Positions 26,742 to 33,941 of a stretch of DNA of 64,000 nucleotides are shown here, in pieces. How positions within the stretch are numbered: the stretch's first letter is position 1; each line of letters opens with the position of its first letter. This stretch comes from Segatella copri (GTDB taxonomy: Bacteria; Bacteroidota; Bacteroidia; Bacteroidales; Bacteroidaceae). The notes below the pieces were generated by a model that was not told where the DNA came from, ran no database searches, and saw only the letters and a list, made by a program, of their open reading frames with translations. Made by a program: the position numbers and the translations under genes. The DNA lies in assembly GCF_009494395.1 (NCBI RefSeq), contig NZ_VZCB01000099.1, positions 1-64,000 of the forward strand. The letters are read 5' to 3'.

Positions 26742-26984
26742 ATGGCTAAAAAGGAAACAAATACGAAGAGTTTTATATTGCGCATTGATTCGGAAACGAT
26801 GAGTGCCATTGAAGCGTGGGCGGAGGATGAGTTCCGCTCAACCAACGGCCAGCTGCAATGGATCATCGCTGAAGCGCTGCGCAAGGCTGGCAGACTGCCT
26901 AAGAAAAAGAAGGCTGCATCAAAGAAAATGAAGGAAGAAGTCGATTCAAATCAAATAGGAGGGGAAAAGAAAGATGAAGAATAA
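26742..26984 (+). CDS. Ribbon-helix-helix (Arc-type) DNA-binding protein
   Basis: An 80-residue basic protein. KSFILRIDSETMSAIEAWAEDEFRS fits the beta strand and first helix of Arc-type repressors, and STNGQLQWIIAEALRKAGR the second helix. The Lys-rich tail (KKKKAASKKMKEE) is probably disordered. It follows the SPFH gene by 6 nt and overlaps the next gene by 11 nt. It is a reasonable candidate for binding the palindromes upstream of the operon, but RHH proteins often bind direct repeats and this is only inference. No toxin gene is beside it. Confidence 0.75.
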   Translation: MAKKETNTKSFILRIDSETMSAIEAWAEDEFRSTNGQLQWIIAEALRKAGRLPKKKKAASKKMKEEVDSNQIGGEKKDEE

Positions 26985-27729
26985 AATATTTAGTTTTGTG
27001 CTTGATTTATTCAAAAATGGCGATAAGGAAGAGCGGGCTGGCATCTTTGCGCAAGTCAAGATCTATCGTTCTACAAGTGCCAGGGTCTTTGAATTTATTG
27101 TAGGAATCCTGGTTCTTGCCATGTGGCTGCTCACCATCAGAAACATCATTCATGCCACATCTGATGATTTGCCTTATCTTCTTCTGTTGGCTGGAATGGG
27201 TACTTTTTTCCCTATTGCTTGTTTGCTTCACAGCTATCATCCAAAGGCCAATGACTTTCCTTTTGTCAAGATTGTCAATGCCCGACAGGTATATTACCTG
27301 TCCCTGTTGGGTCGCTATGCAGCTTTATGGTCAGCCCTCTTCTGGTTATGGATTAGTTGTATGGATTTTATCGGAAGTGAGCCTGTATTTGTGGGTGGAG
27401 TGATCGTTTGCTGTGTTCTTTTATGTCTGAACGGTGTATTCTTTTTTTATAAGATATACCAGTTGAGAAATCTGGTAGAAGTAGAGGATCCTGAGCCAGC
27501 TATCAAAAACGAGAAACTCTTGACTATCGGTGTGTTGGTATTGACGGCGGTTTTAGGTTTTGCGATGCATCTCCTGCCGATTTGGGATTGTATGCCAAAG
27601 ATATTAAGTGGATTTTTAAGAGGAATCCTCGTCATAGCAATGGTAGTAGGCATCGTCTGGGTATGCAAGAGATACTTCGGCCTTTTCCGTGAAATAGATA
27701 AAGACGCCTCCGATTCATCCAGAAAATAG
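26974..27729 (+). CDS. Membrane protein of the SPFH operon, function unknown
   Basis: A 251-residue protein with about six hydrophobic segments (for example FEFIVGILVLAMWLLTI, LLLAGMGTFFPIACLLH, VGGVIVCCVLLCLNGVFFFY, LLTIGVLVLTAVLGFAMHLL) and a short basic N terminus. I do not recognise the family. The start overlaps the end of the RHH gene by 11 nt, so the two are translationally coupled, and it probably works with the SPFH protein in the membrane. A pair of repeat hairpins lies after its stop codon. Confidence 0.7.
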   Translation: MKNKIFSFVLDLFKNGDKEERAGIFAQVKIYRSTSARVFEFIVGILVLAMWLLTIRNIIHATSDDLPYLLLLAGMGTFFPIACLLHSYHPKANDFPFVKIVNARQVYYLSLLGRYAALWSALFWLWISCMDFIGSEPVFVGGVIVCCVLLCLNGVFFFYKIYQLRNLVEVEDPEPAIKNEKLLTIGVLVLTAVLGFAMHLLPIWDCMPKILSGFLRGILVIAMVVGIVWVCKRYFGLFREIDKDASDSSRK

Positions 27730-27768
27730 AATCGCCAGGCGTCCCATAAAGTCTTCCGTCAGGCGTCC

Positions 27769-27838
27769 CGGCGGATTTGCAATCCGCCGTCAAAAAATGT
27801 CCTAACCTGTTGGTGCTCTGCGGATTTGCAATCCGCAG
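27769..27838. repeat. Paired GCGGATTTGCAATCCGC hairpins (REP-like)
   Basis: Two near-identical palindromes, CGGCGGATTTGCAATCCGCCG (27769-27789) and CTGCGGATTTGCAATCCGCAG (27818-27838), share a 17-bp core and lie 28 bp apart. They are preceded by a 10-bp direct repeat CAGGCGTCCC (27736-27745 and 27760-27769). The paired palindromic architecture is like REP elements associated with RAYT transposases. They may also end the SPFH and yjbQ transcripts. Confidence 0.7.
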
Positions 27839-27867
27839 CAATCAGTTTTGAAGCAAGGTGTGGGGAA

Positions 27868-28281
27868 TTACAAACCGATAATCGTTGCGATGAGGTGTCG
27901 GCTTCCGCCTCCCTCTCTGAATTCACAGAGGTAAATCCCCTGCCATGTACCAAGGTTCAATCTGCCATTGGTAATAGGAATGGTGAGCGATACACCCACC
28001 ATGCTCGATTTGGCATGCGCCGACATATCCGTAGGTCCTTCATCCTGATGCAGATATCTTGGGTCGCCATCTGGAACCAGTCTTTCGAAGATACCCTTCA
28101 AATCATGTCTCACATCCGGGTCGAAGTTCTCGTTCAGCGACAATCCGCAACTGGTATGTCTTACGAAGAGATTCAGGATCCCCGTCTTAGGCAGCGCTGG
28201 CAAGTTCCTCATCACCTCGTTGGTTACGAGGTGAAAGCCGCGAGGAAGCGGGCGCAATGAAAATTCTACTTGCTGTATCAT
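27868..28281 (-). CDS. YjbQ family protein (secondary thiamine-phosphate synthase-like)
   Basis: A 137-residue protein. LPKTGILNLFVRHTSCGLSLNEN is the family's signature (usually GLxxvFxxHTTAALxxNE), followed by FDPDVRHDLKGIFERLVPDG, YLHQDEGPTDMSAHAKSSMVG, where the family's conserved His/Ser/Asp residues lie, and LGTWQGIYLCEFREGG. Members have been linked to weak thiamine-phosphate synthase activity; the physiological role is not known. It is a single minus-strand gene; TACCTTTG at 28336-28343 (minus) may be its -7 element. Confidence 0.9.
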   Translation of the reverse strand: MIQQVEFSLRPLPRGFHLVTNEVMRNLPALPKTGILNLFVRHTSCGLSLNENFDPDVRHDLKGIFERLVPDGDPRYLHQDEGPTDMSAHAKSSMVGVSLTIPITNGRLNLGTWQGIYLCEFREGGGSRHLIATIIGL

Positions 28282-28684
28282 ATCATTCTTTGTTTTTATA
28301 TTTCAATTGTTTGTATCTTTCTGATTGTCAATTTACAAAGGTAATTATAATTTTATTATTATAATACTATTATAATGCAAATATAGGAAAGTTTAACCAT
28401 TAAAGGATATCTCTTTCAATCAAGTCGAGTATATCTCTTCTAATCAAGTCGGGTATTTCCTTGCTATCTGCTACCCCGAAAAATCTTCTTCTTTAGAAGA
28501 AGGAAAAAAACAAGAAAAATAATCCCGAAATAATTTGGTGGTTTCAGAATAATGATGTACTTTTGCACCCGAAATCAAGCATTAAGAGTTGCCCAGTTGC
28601 GGCACACCAACCGAGTTTCGCATAGAGATAACCACGGTGGTAAAAGAATGCGTAAGTGTTTAACAACTTAAAATAATTATCTTT
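28282..28684. other. Intergenic region with a 24-bp tandem repeat and two promoters
   Basis: This 403-bp gap between yjbQ and the small-protein gene has no reading frame of note. It holds two 24-bp tandem units (28407-28430 and 28431-28454; ATATCTCTTTCAATCAAGTC and a near-copy), a small CTTCTTC/GAAGAAG hairpin near 28485-28502, and promoters on both strands. A probable 110-nt leader occupies 28573-28684. Confidence 0.6.
28534..28565 (+). promoter_or_regulatory. Promoter of the small-protein gene
   Basis: TTTG (28534-28537), 20 nt and TACTTTTG (28558-28565) match the Bacteroidota consensus. The leader to the ATG at 28685 is long (about 110 nt) and includes a small ACCACGGTGGT hairpin. Confidence 0.7.
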
Positions 28685-28939
28685 ATGAATCCAAATTCAG
28701 ATTTAAAGAATAATGAGAGTGTAATGGCAGCTAATGCCGAGTCTTCAACTGTTGATGCAGGTTATGCCGAGTCAAGAATTTCAGAGTATGCAGCCCGCTT
28801 TGCTGCTTACAGCGATGAGCGTTTGAAGCAGACCGTGGATCACGAGCGCAAGGTTCGTGGTTGGGGCAGCGAGCGCAGTTACTTCCTCGCCGCCCTGCAA
28901 GGTGAGTGCAAGAAGCGAGGCATTGTATATTGCTGGTAA
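28685..28939 (+). CDS. Small conserved-looking protein, function unknown
   Basis: An 84-residue soluble protein. The first third is Asn/Ala/Ser-rich (MAANAESSTVDAGYAES) and the rest is helical with mixed charge (YAARFAAYSDERLKQTVDHE, SERSYFLAALQGECKKRGI). No signal peptide, membrane segment or known motif is seen. A near-consensus promoter and a long leader favour a real, well-expressed gene. I do not recognise the family. Confidence 0.7.
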   Translation: MNPNSDLKNNESVMAANAESSTVDAGYAESRISEYAARFAAYSDERLKQTVDHERKVRGWGSERSYFLAALQGECKKRGIVYCW

Positions 28940-29058
28940 ATGTATCAGGGGATTGCGAAAAATGCGATTTTTTTGCAATCTCCCATTTTTATATGCTAAT
29001 TATGTAGCATTCTCGATATTTCTTTGTAATTTTGCAACCCATAAGAGAGAAAGGTAAG

Positions 29059-29988
29059 ATGAAGAGAATATGTGATTTTATTTCCCGATATATGGGAGTG
29101 ATTGTTTTGCTGACAGCCGTAGTTTCGCTATTGTTGCCTGCAAGTTTTGTATGGGTAGATACGGTTTATATCAATCCTTTGCTGGGATTGGTGATGTTTG
29201 GTATGGGCCTGACACTCAATCCCAATGACTTCAAGATTGTGTTCAGTCGTCCTAAGGATGTCATCATAGGATGTTTGGCACAGTTTATCATTATGCCGGT
29301 GATGGCTTGGGTATTGGCGAAAGTATTCCATCTGTCGCCAGAACTGGCTTTGGGGGTCATCTTGGTAGGATGCTGCCCTGGCGGTACTGCTTCCAATGTC
29401 ATTACTTATTTGGCAAAGGGTGACTTGGCTTTGTCTGTCGGAATGACGATGACTTCCACGGTGCTGGCTCCTGTTCTTACACCATTGATTACTTGGATGA
29501 TGGCAGGAACTTTTGTACATGTCGATGCTCTGAGTATGTTTTTCTCCATCGTTCAGGTTGTGATACTTCCGATAGTGGTAGGTTTTGTCATTCAGAAGTA
29601 TTGTCCTCGTTTTACAAGTCGTGCGGTAGGTTATCTTCCTGCCTTCTCATCAGTGGCAATCACCTTTATTGTTGGCATCATCGTATCGCATAATGCAGAG
29701 AAACTCTTGACTAGTGGCTTACTCATCATCTTGGTAGTGATGCTTCATAACATTTGTGGCTTGCTCCTTGGTTTTAGCATCGGAAAGCTCTTGAAGTTAG
29801 AGTACAAGAAGTGTGTAGCAATCAGTATTGAGGTTGGTATGCAAAATTCGGGTCTTGCCAGTTCCTTGGCCACTCTTCATTTTGCAGCCTATCCGATGGC
29901 TACTATTCCTGGTGCTATCTTCAGTGTATGGCATAATATCAGTGGAGCATTGATGGCCCGGCTCTATAGTAGCAGGGGAGGAAAATAA
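29059..29988 (+). CDS. Bile acid:sodium symporter (BASS) family transporter
   Basis: With ATG at 29059 (MKRICDFISRYMGVIVLL) the protein has 309 residues. A TTG at 29032 overlaps the TAATTTTG -7 element (29027-29034) and is rejected. About ten hydrophobic segments include the family blocks LGLVMFGMGLTLNPNDFK, GVILVGCCPGGTASNVITYLAKGDLALS and the EVGMQNSGLASSLA segment, the sodium and substrate binding regions. The substrate could be a bile acid, a keto acid such as pantoate or another organic anion. Confidence 0.9.
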   Translation: MKRICDFISRYMGVIVLLTAVVSLLLPASFVWVDTVYINPLLGLVMFGMGLTLNPNDFKIVFSRPKDVIIGCLAQFIIMPVMAWVLAKVFHLSPELALGVILVGCCPGGTASNVITYLAKGDLALSVGMTMTSTVLAPVLTPLITWMMAGTFVHVDALSMFFSIVQVVILPIVVGFVIQKYCPRFTSRAVGYLPAFSSVAITFIVGIIVSHNAEKLLTSGLLIILVVMLHNICGLLLGFSIGKLLKLEYKKCVAISIEVGMQNSGLASSLATLHFAAYPMATIPGAIFSVWHNISGALMARLYSSRGGK

Positions 29989-30057
29989 TTTTTTCGAGTT
30001 CATTTCCATGTTTCCTGATATAATGTGTCTGAGTTTGACCAGAAGCATCGGGCAAGC

Positions 30058-30110
30058 ACTTACGATGTATAATGCAAGTACTTGCGATGTATGATGCAAG
30101 TACTTGCGAT
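30058..30110. repeat. 22-bp tandem repeat between convergent genes
   Basis: Two full 22-bp units (30058-30079 and 30080-30101, ACTTGCGATGTATGATGCAAGT type, 2 mismatches) and a 9-bp partial unit (30102-30110). The ends of each unit are inverted (ACTTGC / GCAAGT), so unit junctions form the perfect palindrome GCAAGTACTTGC. Confidence 0.75.
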
Positions 30111-30114
30111 TTTT

Positions 30115-30981
30115 CTAGAACATGCAAGGCAAAGCAGAGAGTTGCTGCATGATGGTCTTTGCCATACGGGAATGACCGGCATCATTAGGATGAAGACGGT
30201 CGGTATCCGGCTTGTTGAACATCTGGGCACCTGCATCGTAAAGAGGGAAGAGACCGGAAAGGGAGTTGAGATCGATGACCGGCACCGCCCAAACATTGCC
30301 CACCTCCTTAATCGCCTTCACGTATTCATCGAAGAAGATGCCACGTACGTTCTCGTACATCTCATCTGGCTGAATGTTCTTGTCGCTGCTTCCGAAGTAG
30401 GCACGGTGGATTGGTGTCATGATGACGATTTGCTTGGTAGGATACATCTGCTTCAACTTCGACATGGCAATGTTGATGCGACCTTTCAGGGTATTCTTGT
30501 CCATGGCAAAGTGGCGGTGGCGACGCTGAACCATTTCGCTTGGCTTGTGAAGGGCTACTTTTACGCTGTCGAAAGTCTCCGCATACCATTCACCGATAGG
30601 CACACCATTGTTGTAATCGTTGGTTCCCATAAAGATGAGAATGGCGTCGAAATCATCGCCATGCTCTTTCTGGAGTAGATCAGCCTGTCGGGGAATATCG
30701 TTCCACTGTCTGCCGCTCACGCCATAAACGTATGGGGTGATGCCGAGCCAATCCTGTAGGAATCCCCAGTATTTCACCTTCGATGCCTTGATTCTTGGAT
30801 CGGTGATGGAGTCACCGAAATAAGCCACCTTCTTTCCCTTCCAAGGATGCTGAAGGTTCTTGAATGTCTTTTCTTTTTCTGCGATTTCTTTCTTGCTCAT
30901 CGCCTTCTGGGCGAAGGCGGGCATGGCTGGCATCGCCAAAGTCAAGGCGAGTGCTAGGGTAATCATTGTCTGTTTCTTCAT
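30115..30981 (-). CDS. SGNH/GDSL-type hydrolase, exported
   Basis: A 288-residue protein with a signal peptide (MKKQTMITLALALTLAMPAMPAFA). The SGNH blocks are all present: VAYFGDSITDP (nucleophile serine), YGVSGRQWND, IFMGTNDYN and the C-terminal DRLHPNDAGH with the catalytic Asp and His. It probably removes acyl groups from carbohydrate or another small ester outside the cytosol; substrate unknown. It stands alone between a convergent symporter gene and a divergent MFS gene. Confidence 0.9.
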   Translation of the reverse strand: MKKQTMITLALALTLAMPAMPAFAQKAMSKKEIAEKEKTFKNLQHPWKGKKVAYFGDSITDPRIKASKVKYWGFLQDWLGITPYVYGVSGRQWNDIPRQADLLQKEHGDDFDAILIFMGTNDYNNGVPIGEWYAETFDSVKVALHKPSEMVQRRHRHFAMDKNTLKGRINIAMSKLKQMYPTKQIVIMTPIHRAYFGSSDKNIQPDEMYENVRGIFFDEYVKAIKEVGNVWAVPVIDLNSLSGLFPLYDAGAQMFNKPDTDRLHPNDAGHSRMAKTIMQQLSALPCMF

Positions 30982-31013
30982 TGCTAGTTTGTTTTTAATT
31001 CTTTTTCTGAGTG

Positions 31014-31021
31014 CAAAGGTA
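31014..31021 (-). promoter_or_regulatory. -7 promoter element of the SGNH hydrolase gene
   Basis: TACCTTTG on the minus strand, about 33 nt upstream of the start codon. Confidence 0.55.
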
Positions 31022-31086
31022 CGTCAAAAATCTCATACCGAGCTATATTTTTTGTTCAAATATCACTCTTTTTCTGCTTTTTTTTG

Positions 31087-31094
31087 TAATTTTG
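31087..31094 (+). promoter_or_regulatory. -7 promoter element of the MFS gene
   Basis: TAATTTTG fits the consensus, 47 nt upstream of the MFS start codon. Confidence 0.55.
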
Positions 31095-31140
31095 CAGCCG
31101 CAAATAAAATAGGTATATATAAATAAAGGTATTAATAGGG

Positions 31141-32313
31141 ATGACTGTAAGTTTGAATCACTTGGGAGATTTAGCCCGCAAGCGAGTGGCTGTTGCGGCT
31201 TATTATTTTGTGCCGGGAGTGGTGTTTGCCAGTTGGGCAAGCCGTATTCCGGATGTAAAACAGATGTTGCACTTGAGCAACGGACAGCTGGGAACGGTGC
31301 TTTTCGCCATTCCCATCGGCCAGCTTCTGATGATGGCATTTTCGGGCGTTTTGGTGAGTAAGTTTGGCAGCAGGAAGATGATTCTGCTTGCTGAGGTGCT
31401 CTATGCTTTCGTATTGTTCTGTATGGGAAGCAGCAGTACGGTATTCCAGCTGATTCTTTCTCTGATGGCTTTCGGAATGATGGCAAATCTGATGAACATC
31501 GCTACCAATACGCAGGCTTGTCTGGTGGAGAAGATGTATGGGCGCAACATCATGTCTTCTTTTCATGGTCTGTGGAGTTTGGGCGGATTCTCGGGCGGTA
31601 TCATTGGAGCCGTCTTTGCCAATACCCTGCTTCCGATAGAGGTTCACTTTGGAGCTGTCTTGGTGATGAGCCTTCTTATCATCGCCATCGGATTCAGATA
31701 TCTGGTAGATGATGCTACGGCAAAGGCTGAAGAGGAGGATGTGCCGAAGTTCTCTTTCAAGACCATTGACCCGATTCTGTTTCTCCTGGGATTGATGGGA
31801 TTTGCCGGCATGTTCTGTGAAGGTACTGTTTACGATTGGAGTGGGGTATATTTCTCTTCTGTTGTAAAACCCGATGAGGCTTTTATCCGTGCAGGCTATG
31901 TGGCTGGCATGGGAGCGATGACCTTGGGTAGATTCCTAGCCGATGGCTTTGTTACGAAATACGGACCAGCCAGGGTGTTGAAGGTTTGTGGTGCTTTGAT
32001 ATTGGGCGGTTTGTGGCTGGCTGCCGCCTTGCCTTATCTGATTCCTGCCACTTTGGGCTTCCTGCTGGTAGGTTTCGGCATCTCTTCATCGGTGCCTATT
32101 TGTTACAGCATCGCAGGAAAACTCGGAACCATCAAGGCGAGCATTGCCATCACCATCGTTTCGAGCATCAGTTTCTTCGGTTTCCTGGTAGGACCACCGG
32201 TTATCGGATGGCTGGCTGAGGCTACCGGTCTCCGCATTGCCATCAGCATTGCCGCCTGCCTGGGCTTGATGATAGCGTTTGTTGCCGCAAAGGTTGGAAA
32301 GAGATTATCTTGA
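31141..32313 (+). CDS. MFS transporter, YbjJ-like
   Basis: A 390-residue permease with about 12 hydrophobic segments. FVPGVVFASWASRIPDVKQ at the N terminus, GQLGTVLFAIPIGQLLMM, and the SSFHGLWSLGGFSGGIIGA block are typical of the YbjJ-like MFS subgroup. The substrate cannot be inferred. It is followed by a strong terminator and has its own promoter, so it is probably monocistronic. Confidence 0.83.
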   Translation: MTVSLNHLGDLARKRVAVAAYYFVPGVVFASWASRIPDVKQMLHLSNGQLGTVLFAIPIGQLLMMAFSGVLVSKFGSRKMILLAEVLYAFVLFCMGSSSTVFQLILSLMAFGMMANLMNIATNTQACLVEKMYGRNIMSSFHGLWSLGGFSGGIIGAVFANTLLPIEVHFGAVLVMSLLIIAIGFRYLVDDATAKAEEEDVPKFSFKTIDPILFLLGLMGFAGMFCEGTVYDWSGVYFSSVVKPDEAFIRAGYVAGMGAMTLGRFLADGFVTKYGPARVLKVCGALILGGLWLAAALPYLIPATLGFLLVGFGISSSVPICYSIAGKLGTIKASIAITIVSSISFFGFLVGPPVIGWLAEATGLRIAISIAACLGLMIAFVAAKVGKRLS

Positions 32314-32339
32314 AAATGAGATGAATATCTGAATAAAAA

Positions 32340-32385
32340 AACAAAAAAAACGTGGATGTAAGGTAGCATCCACGTTTTTTTTGTT
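32340..32385 (+). terminator. Terminator after the MFS gene
   Basis: AACAAAAAAAACGTGGATG pairs with CATCCACGTTTTTTTTGTT around TAAGGTAG. The stem has A and T runs on both sides and could work in either direction. Confidence 0.85.
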
Positions 32386-32506
32386 ATAAATGATGTTTTT
32401 TACACTTCTTCGCAAACCACTATTTTTTATGAATATCAGAATGGCTATCATAAGATTCTCCATTATTTTCCGCTTTTATTCTATTCCATCTTTCCGATAA
32501 AAGCGA

Positions 32507-32514
32507 TATCTTTG
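32507..32514 (+). promoter_or_regulatory. -7 promoter element of the sugar porter-DUF5107 unit
   Basis: TATCTTTG, followed by the frequent GCACCC start context, lies 31 nt before the start codon at 32546. Confidence 0.6.
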
Positions 32515-32545
32515 CACCCGGAAAAAACAAATAAAAACAACTAGC

Positions 32546-33935
32546 ATGGAAACAATAAACAAACAATTTGTGTATTTCATCTGTCTGGTATCGGCGATGG
32601 GTGGATTGCTGTTCGGTTACGATTGGGTAGTGATTGGCGGTGCTAAACCCTTCTACGAACTGTATTATCAGATAGCCGATAACCCTTCAGACCAAGGTTT
32701 GGCGATGACCATCGCCTTGATAGGCTGTCTGATAGGAGCGATGCTCTGCGGTTCACTTGCCGACCGTATCGGAAGAAAGAAGCTTCTGATTGTTGCCGCC
32801 CTGATTTTTTCTTCTCAGCGATAGCAACGGGAATGGCTGACACCTTCAGCTACTTTCTGGTGGCCCGTTTCTTCGGAGGCATCGGTATCGGAGTGGCTTC
32901 AGGACTTTCACCTATGTATATTGCAGAGGTGGCACCTACTTCCATCAGGGGAAAATTGGTTTCGCTGAACCAATTGACCATCGTGCTTGGTATTCTGGCG
33001 GCACAGATAACCAATTGGCTGATAGCAGAACCTATCCCAGCTTCTTTCCTCTCAGCGGATATTGCTGCATCCTGGAATGGACAGATGGCTTGGCGATGGA
33101 TGTTCTGGGCGGCAGCCTTTCCTGCGGCAGTATTCTGTGTGATGGCTTGTTTCATTCCTGAGAGTCCCCGTTGGCTGGCTATGAAAAATAGAGAAAAGAA
33201 AGCTTTCGTTACATTGAATAAGATCGGTGGAAACAGCTATGCGCAGGCTGAGTTGCAGGCCGTGAGAGAGGCAAACGAAAAGGACTCCTCGCAGGCAGGA
33301 CTGAAGACTTTGTTCAGCAAGCCTTATCGCAAGGTGCTCCTGCTGGGTGTGGTGGTTGCCTTCTTCCAGCAATGGTGCGGAACGAATGTCATCTTCAATT
33401 ATGCGCAGGAGATATTCCAATCGGCAGGTTATGCCATCGGCGATGTGCTTTTCAATATCGTGGTAACGGGAATAGCCAATGTTATCTTTACATTTGTTGC
33501 CATTTTCACGGTAGATAAATGGGGAAGAAAGGCCTTGATGAAGCTGGGTGCCAGCGGACTTTGCGGCATCTATCTCATCCTGGGCATATCTGTTATTTCT
33601 TCCAGATTACAGGATGGTTTATGATAGTTCTGGTAGTGGCAGCCATCGCCTGCTATGCGATGACCCTGGGACCTGTTACCTGGGTGCTTTTAGCTGAAAT
33701 CTTCCCCAACAGGGTGCGTGCCGTAGCGGTAGCTACCAGTACCTTTGCCCTCTGGGTGGGAAGTTCTACGCTTACTTATACATTCCCATTGCTCAATGTG
33801 GCACTGGGCAGTTATGGCACCTTCTGGATTTATAGTGCAGTATGTCTGGGTGGTTTCCTCTTCGTCTCCCTGATGTTACCGGAGACCAAAGGCAAATCGC
33901 TCGAAGAATTGGAAAAAGAATTAATAAAACATTAA
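32546..33935 (+). pseudogene. Sugar porter (MFS, XylE-like) with two frameshifts
   Basis: Three consecutive frames together encode a full sugar porter of about 462 residues. Frame A ends ADRIGRKKLLIVAALIF then SSQR; frame B begins ATGMADTFSYFLVARFFGGI and carries PESPRWLAMKNREKK and VDKWGRKALMKLGA; frame C carries FQITGWFMIVLVV, PVTWVLLAEIFPNRVR and LPETKGKSLEELE. The first shift falls at the T6 tract 32805-32810 and the second near the short T tract 33596-33598. Both need one added base to restore the frame, i.e. two single-base losses. It is either a pseudogene or contains sequencing errors. It precedes the DUF5107 gene by 6 nt. Confidence 0.85.
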
Positions 33936-33941
33936 ATAATT

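Noticed and set aside
26742..26984. Toxin-antitoxin module with the RHH protein as antitoxin
   Set aside because: Neither neighbour resembles a toxin; one is an SPFH protein and the other a polytopic membrane protein.
30058..30110. Possible CRISPR array
   Set aside because: Units are contiguous without spacers, only 2.4 copies, and no cas genes are present.
32546..33935. Programmed frameshifting in the sugar porter
   Set aside because: Two separate shifts would be needed and the second site has no slippery heptamer; mutation or sequencing error is simpler.
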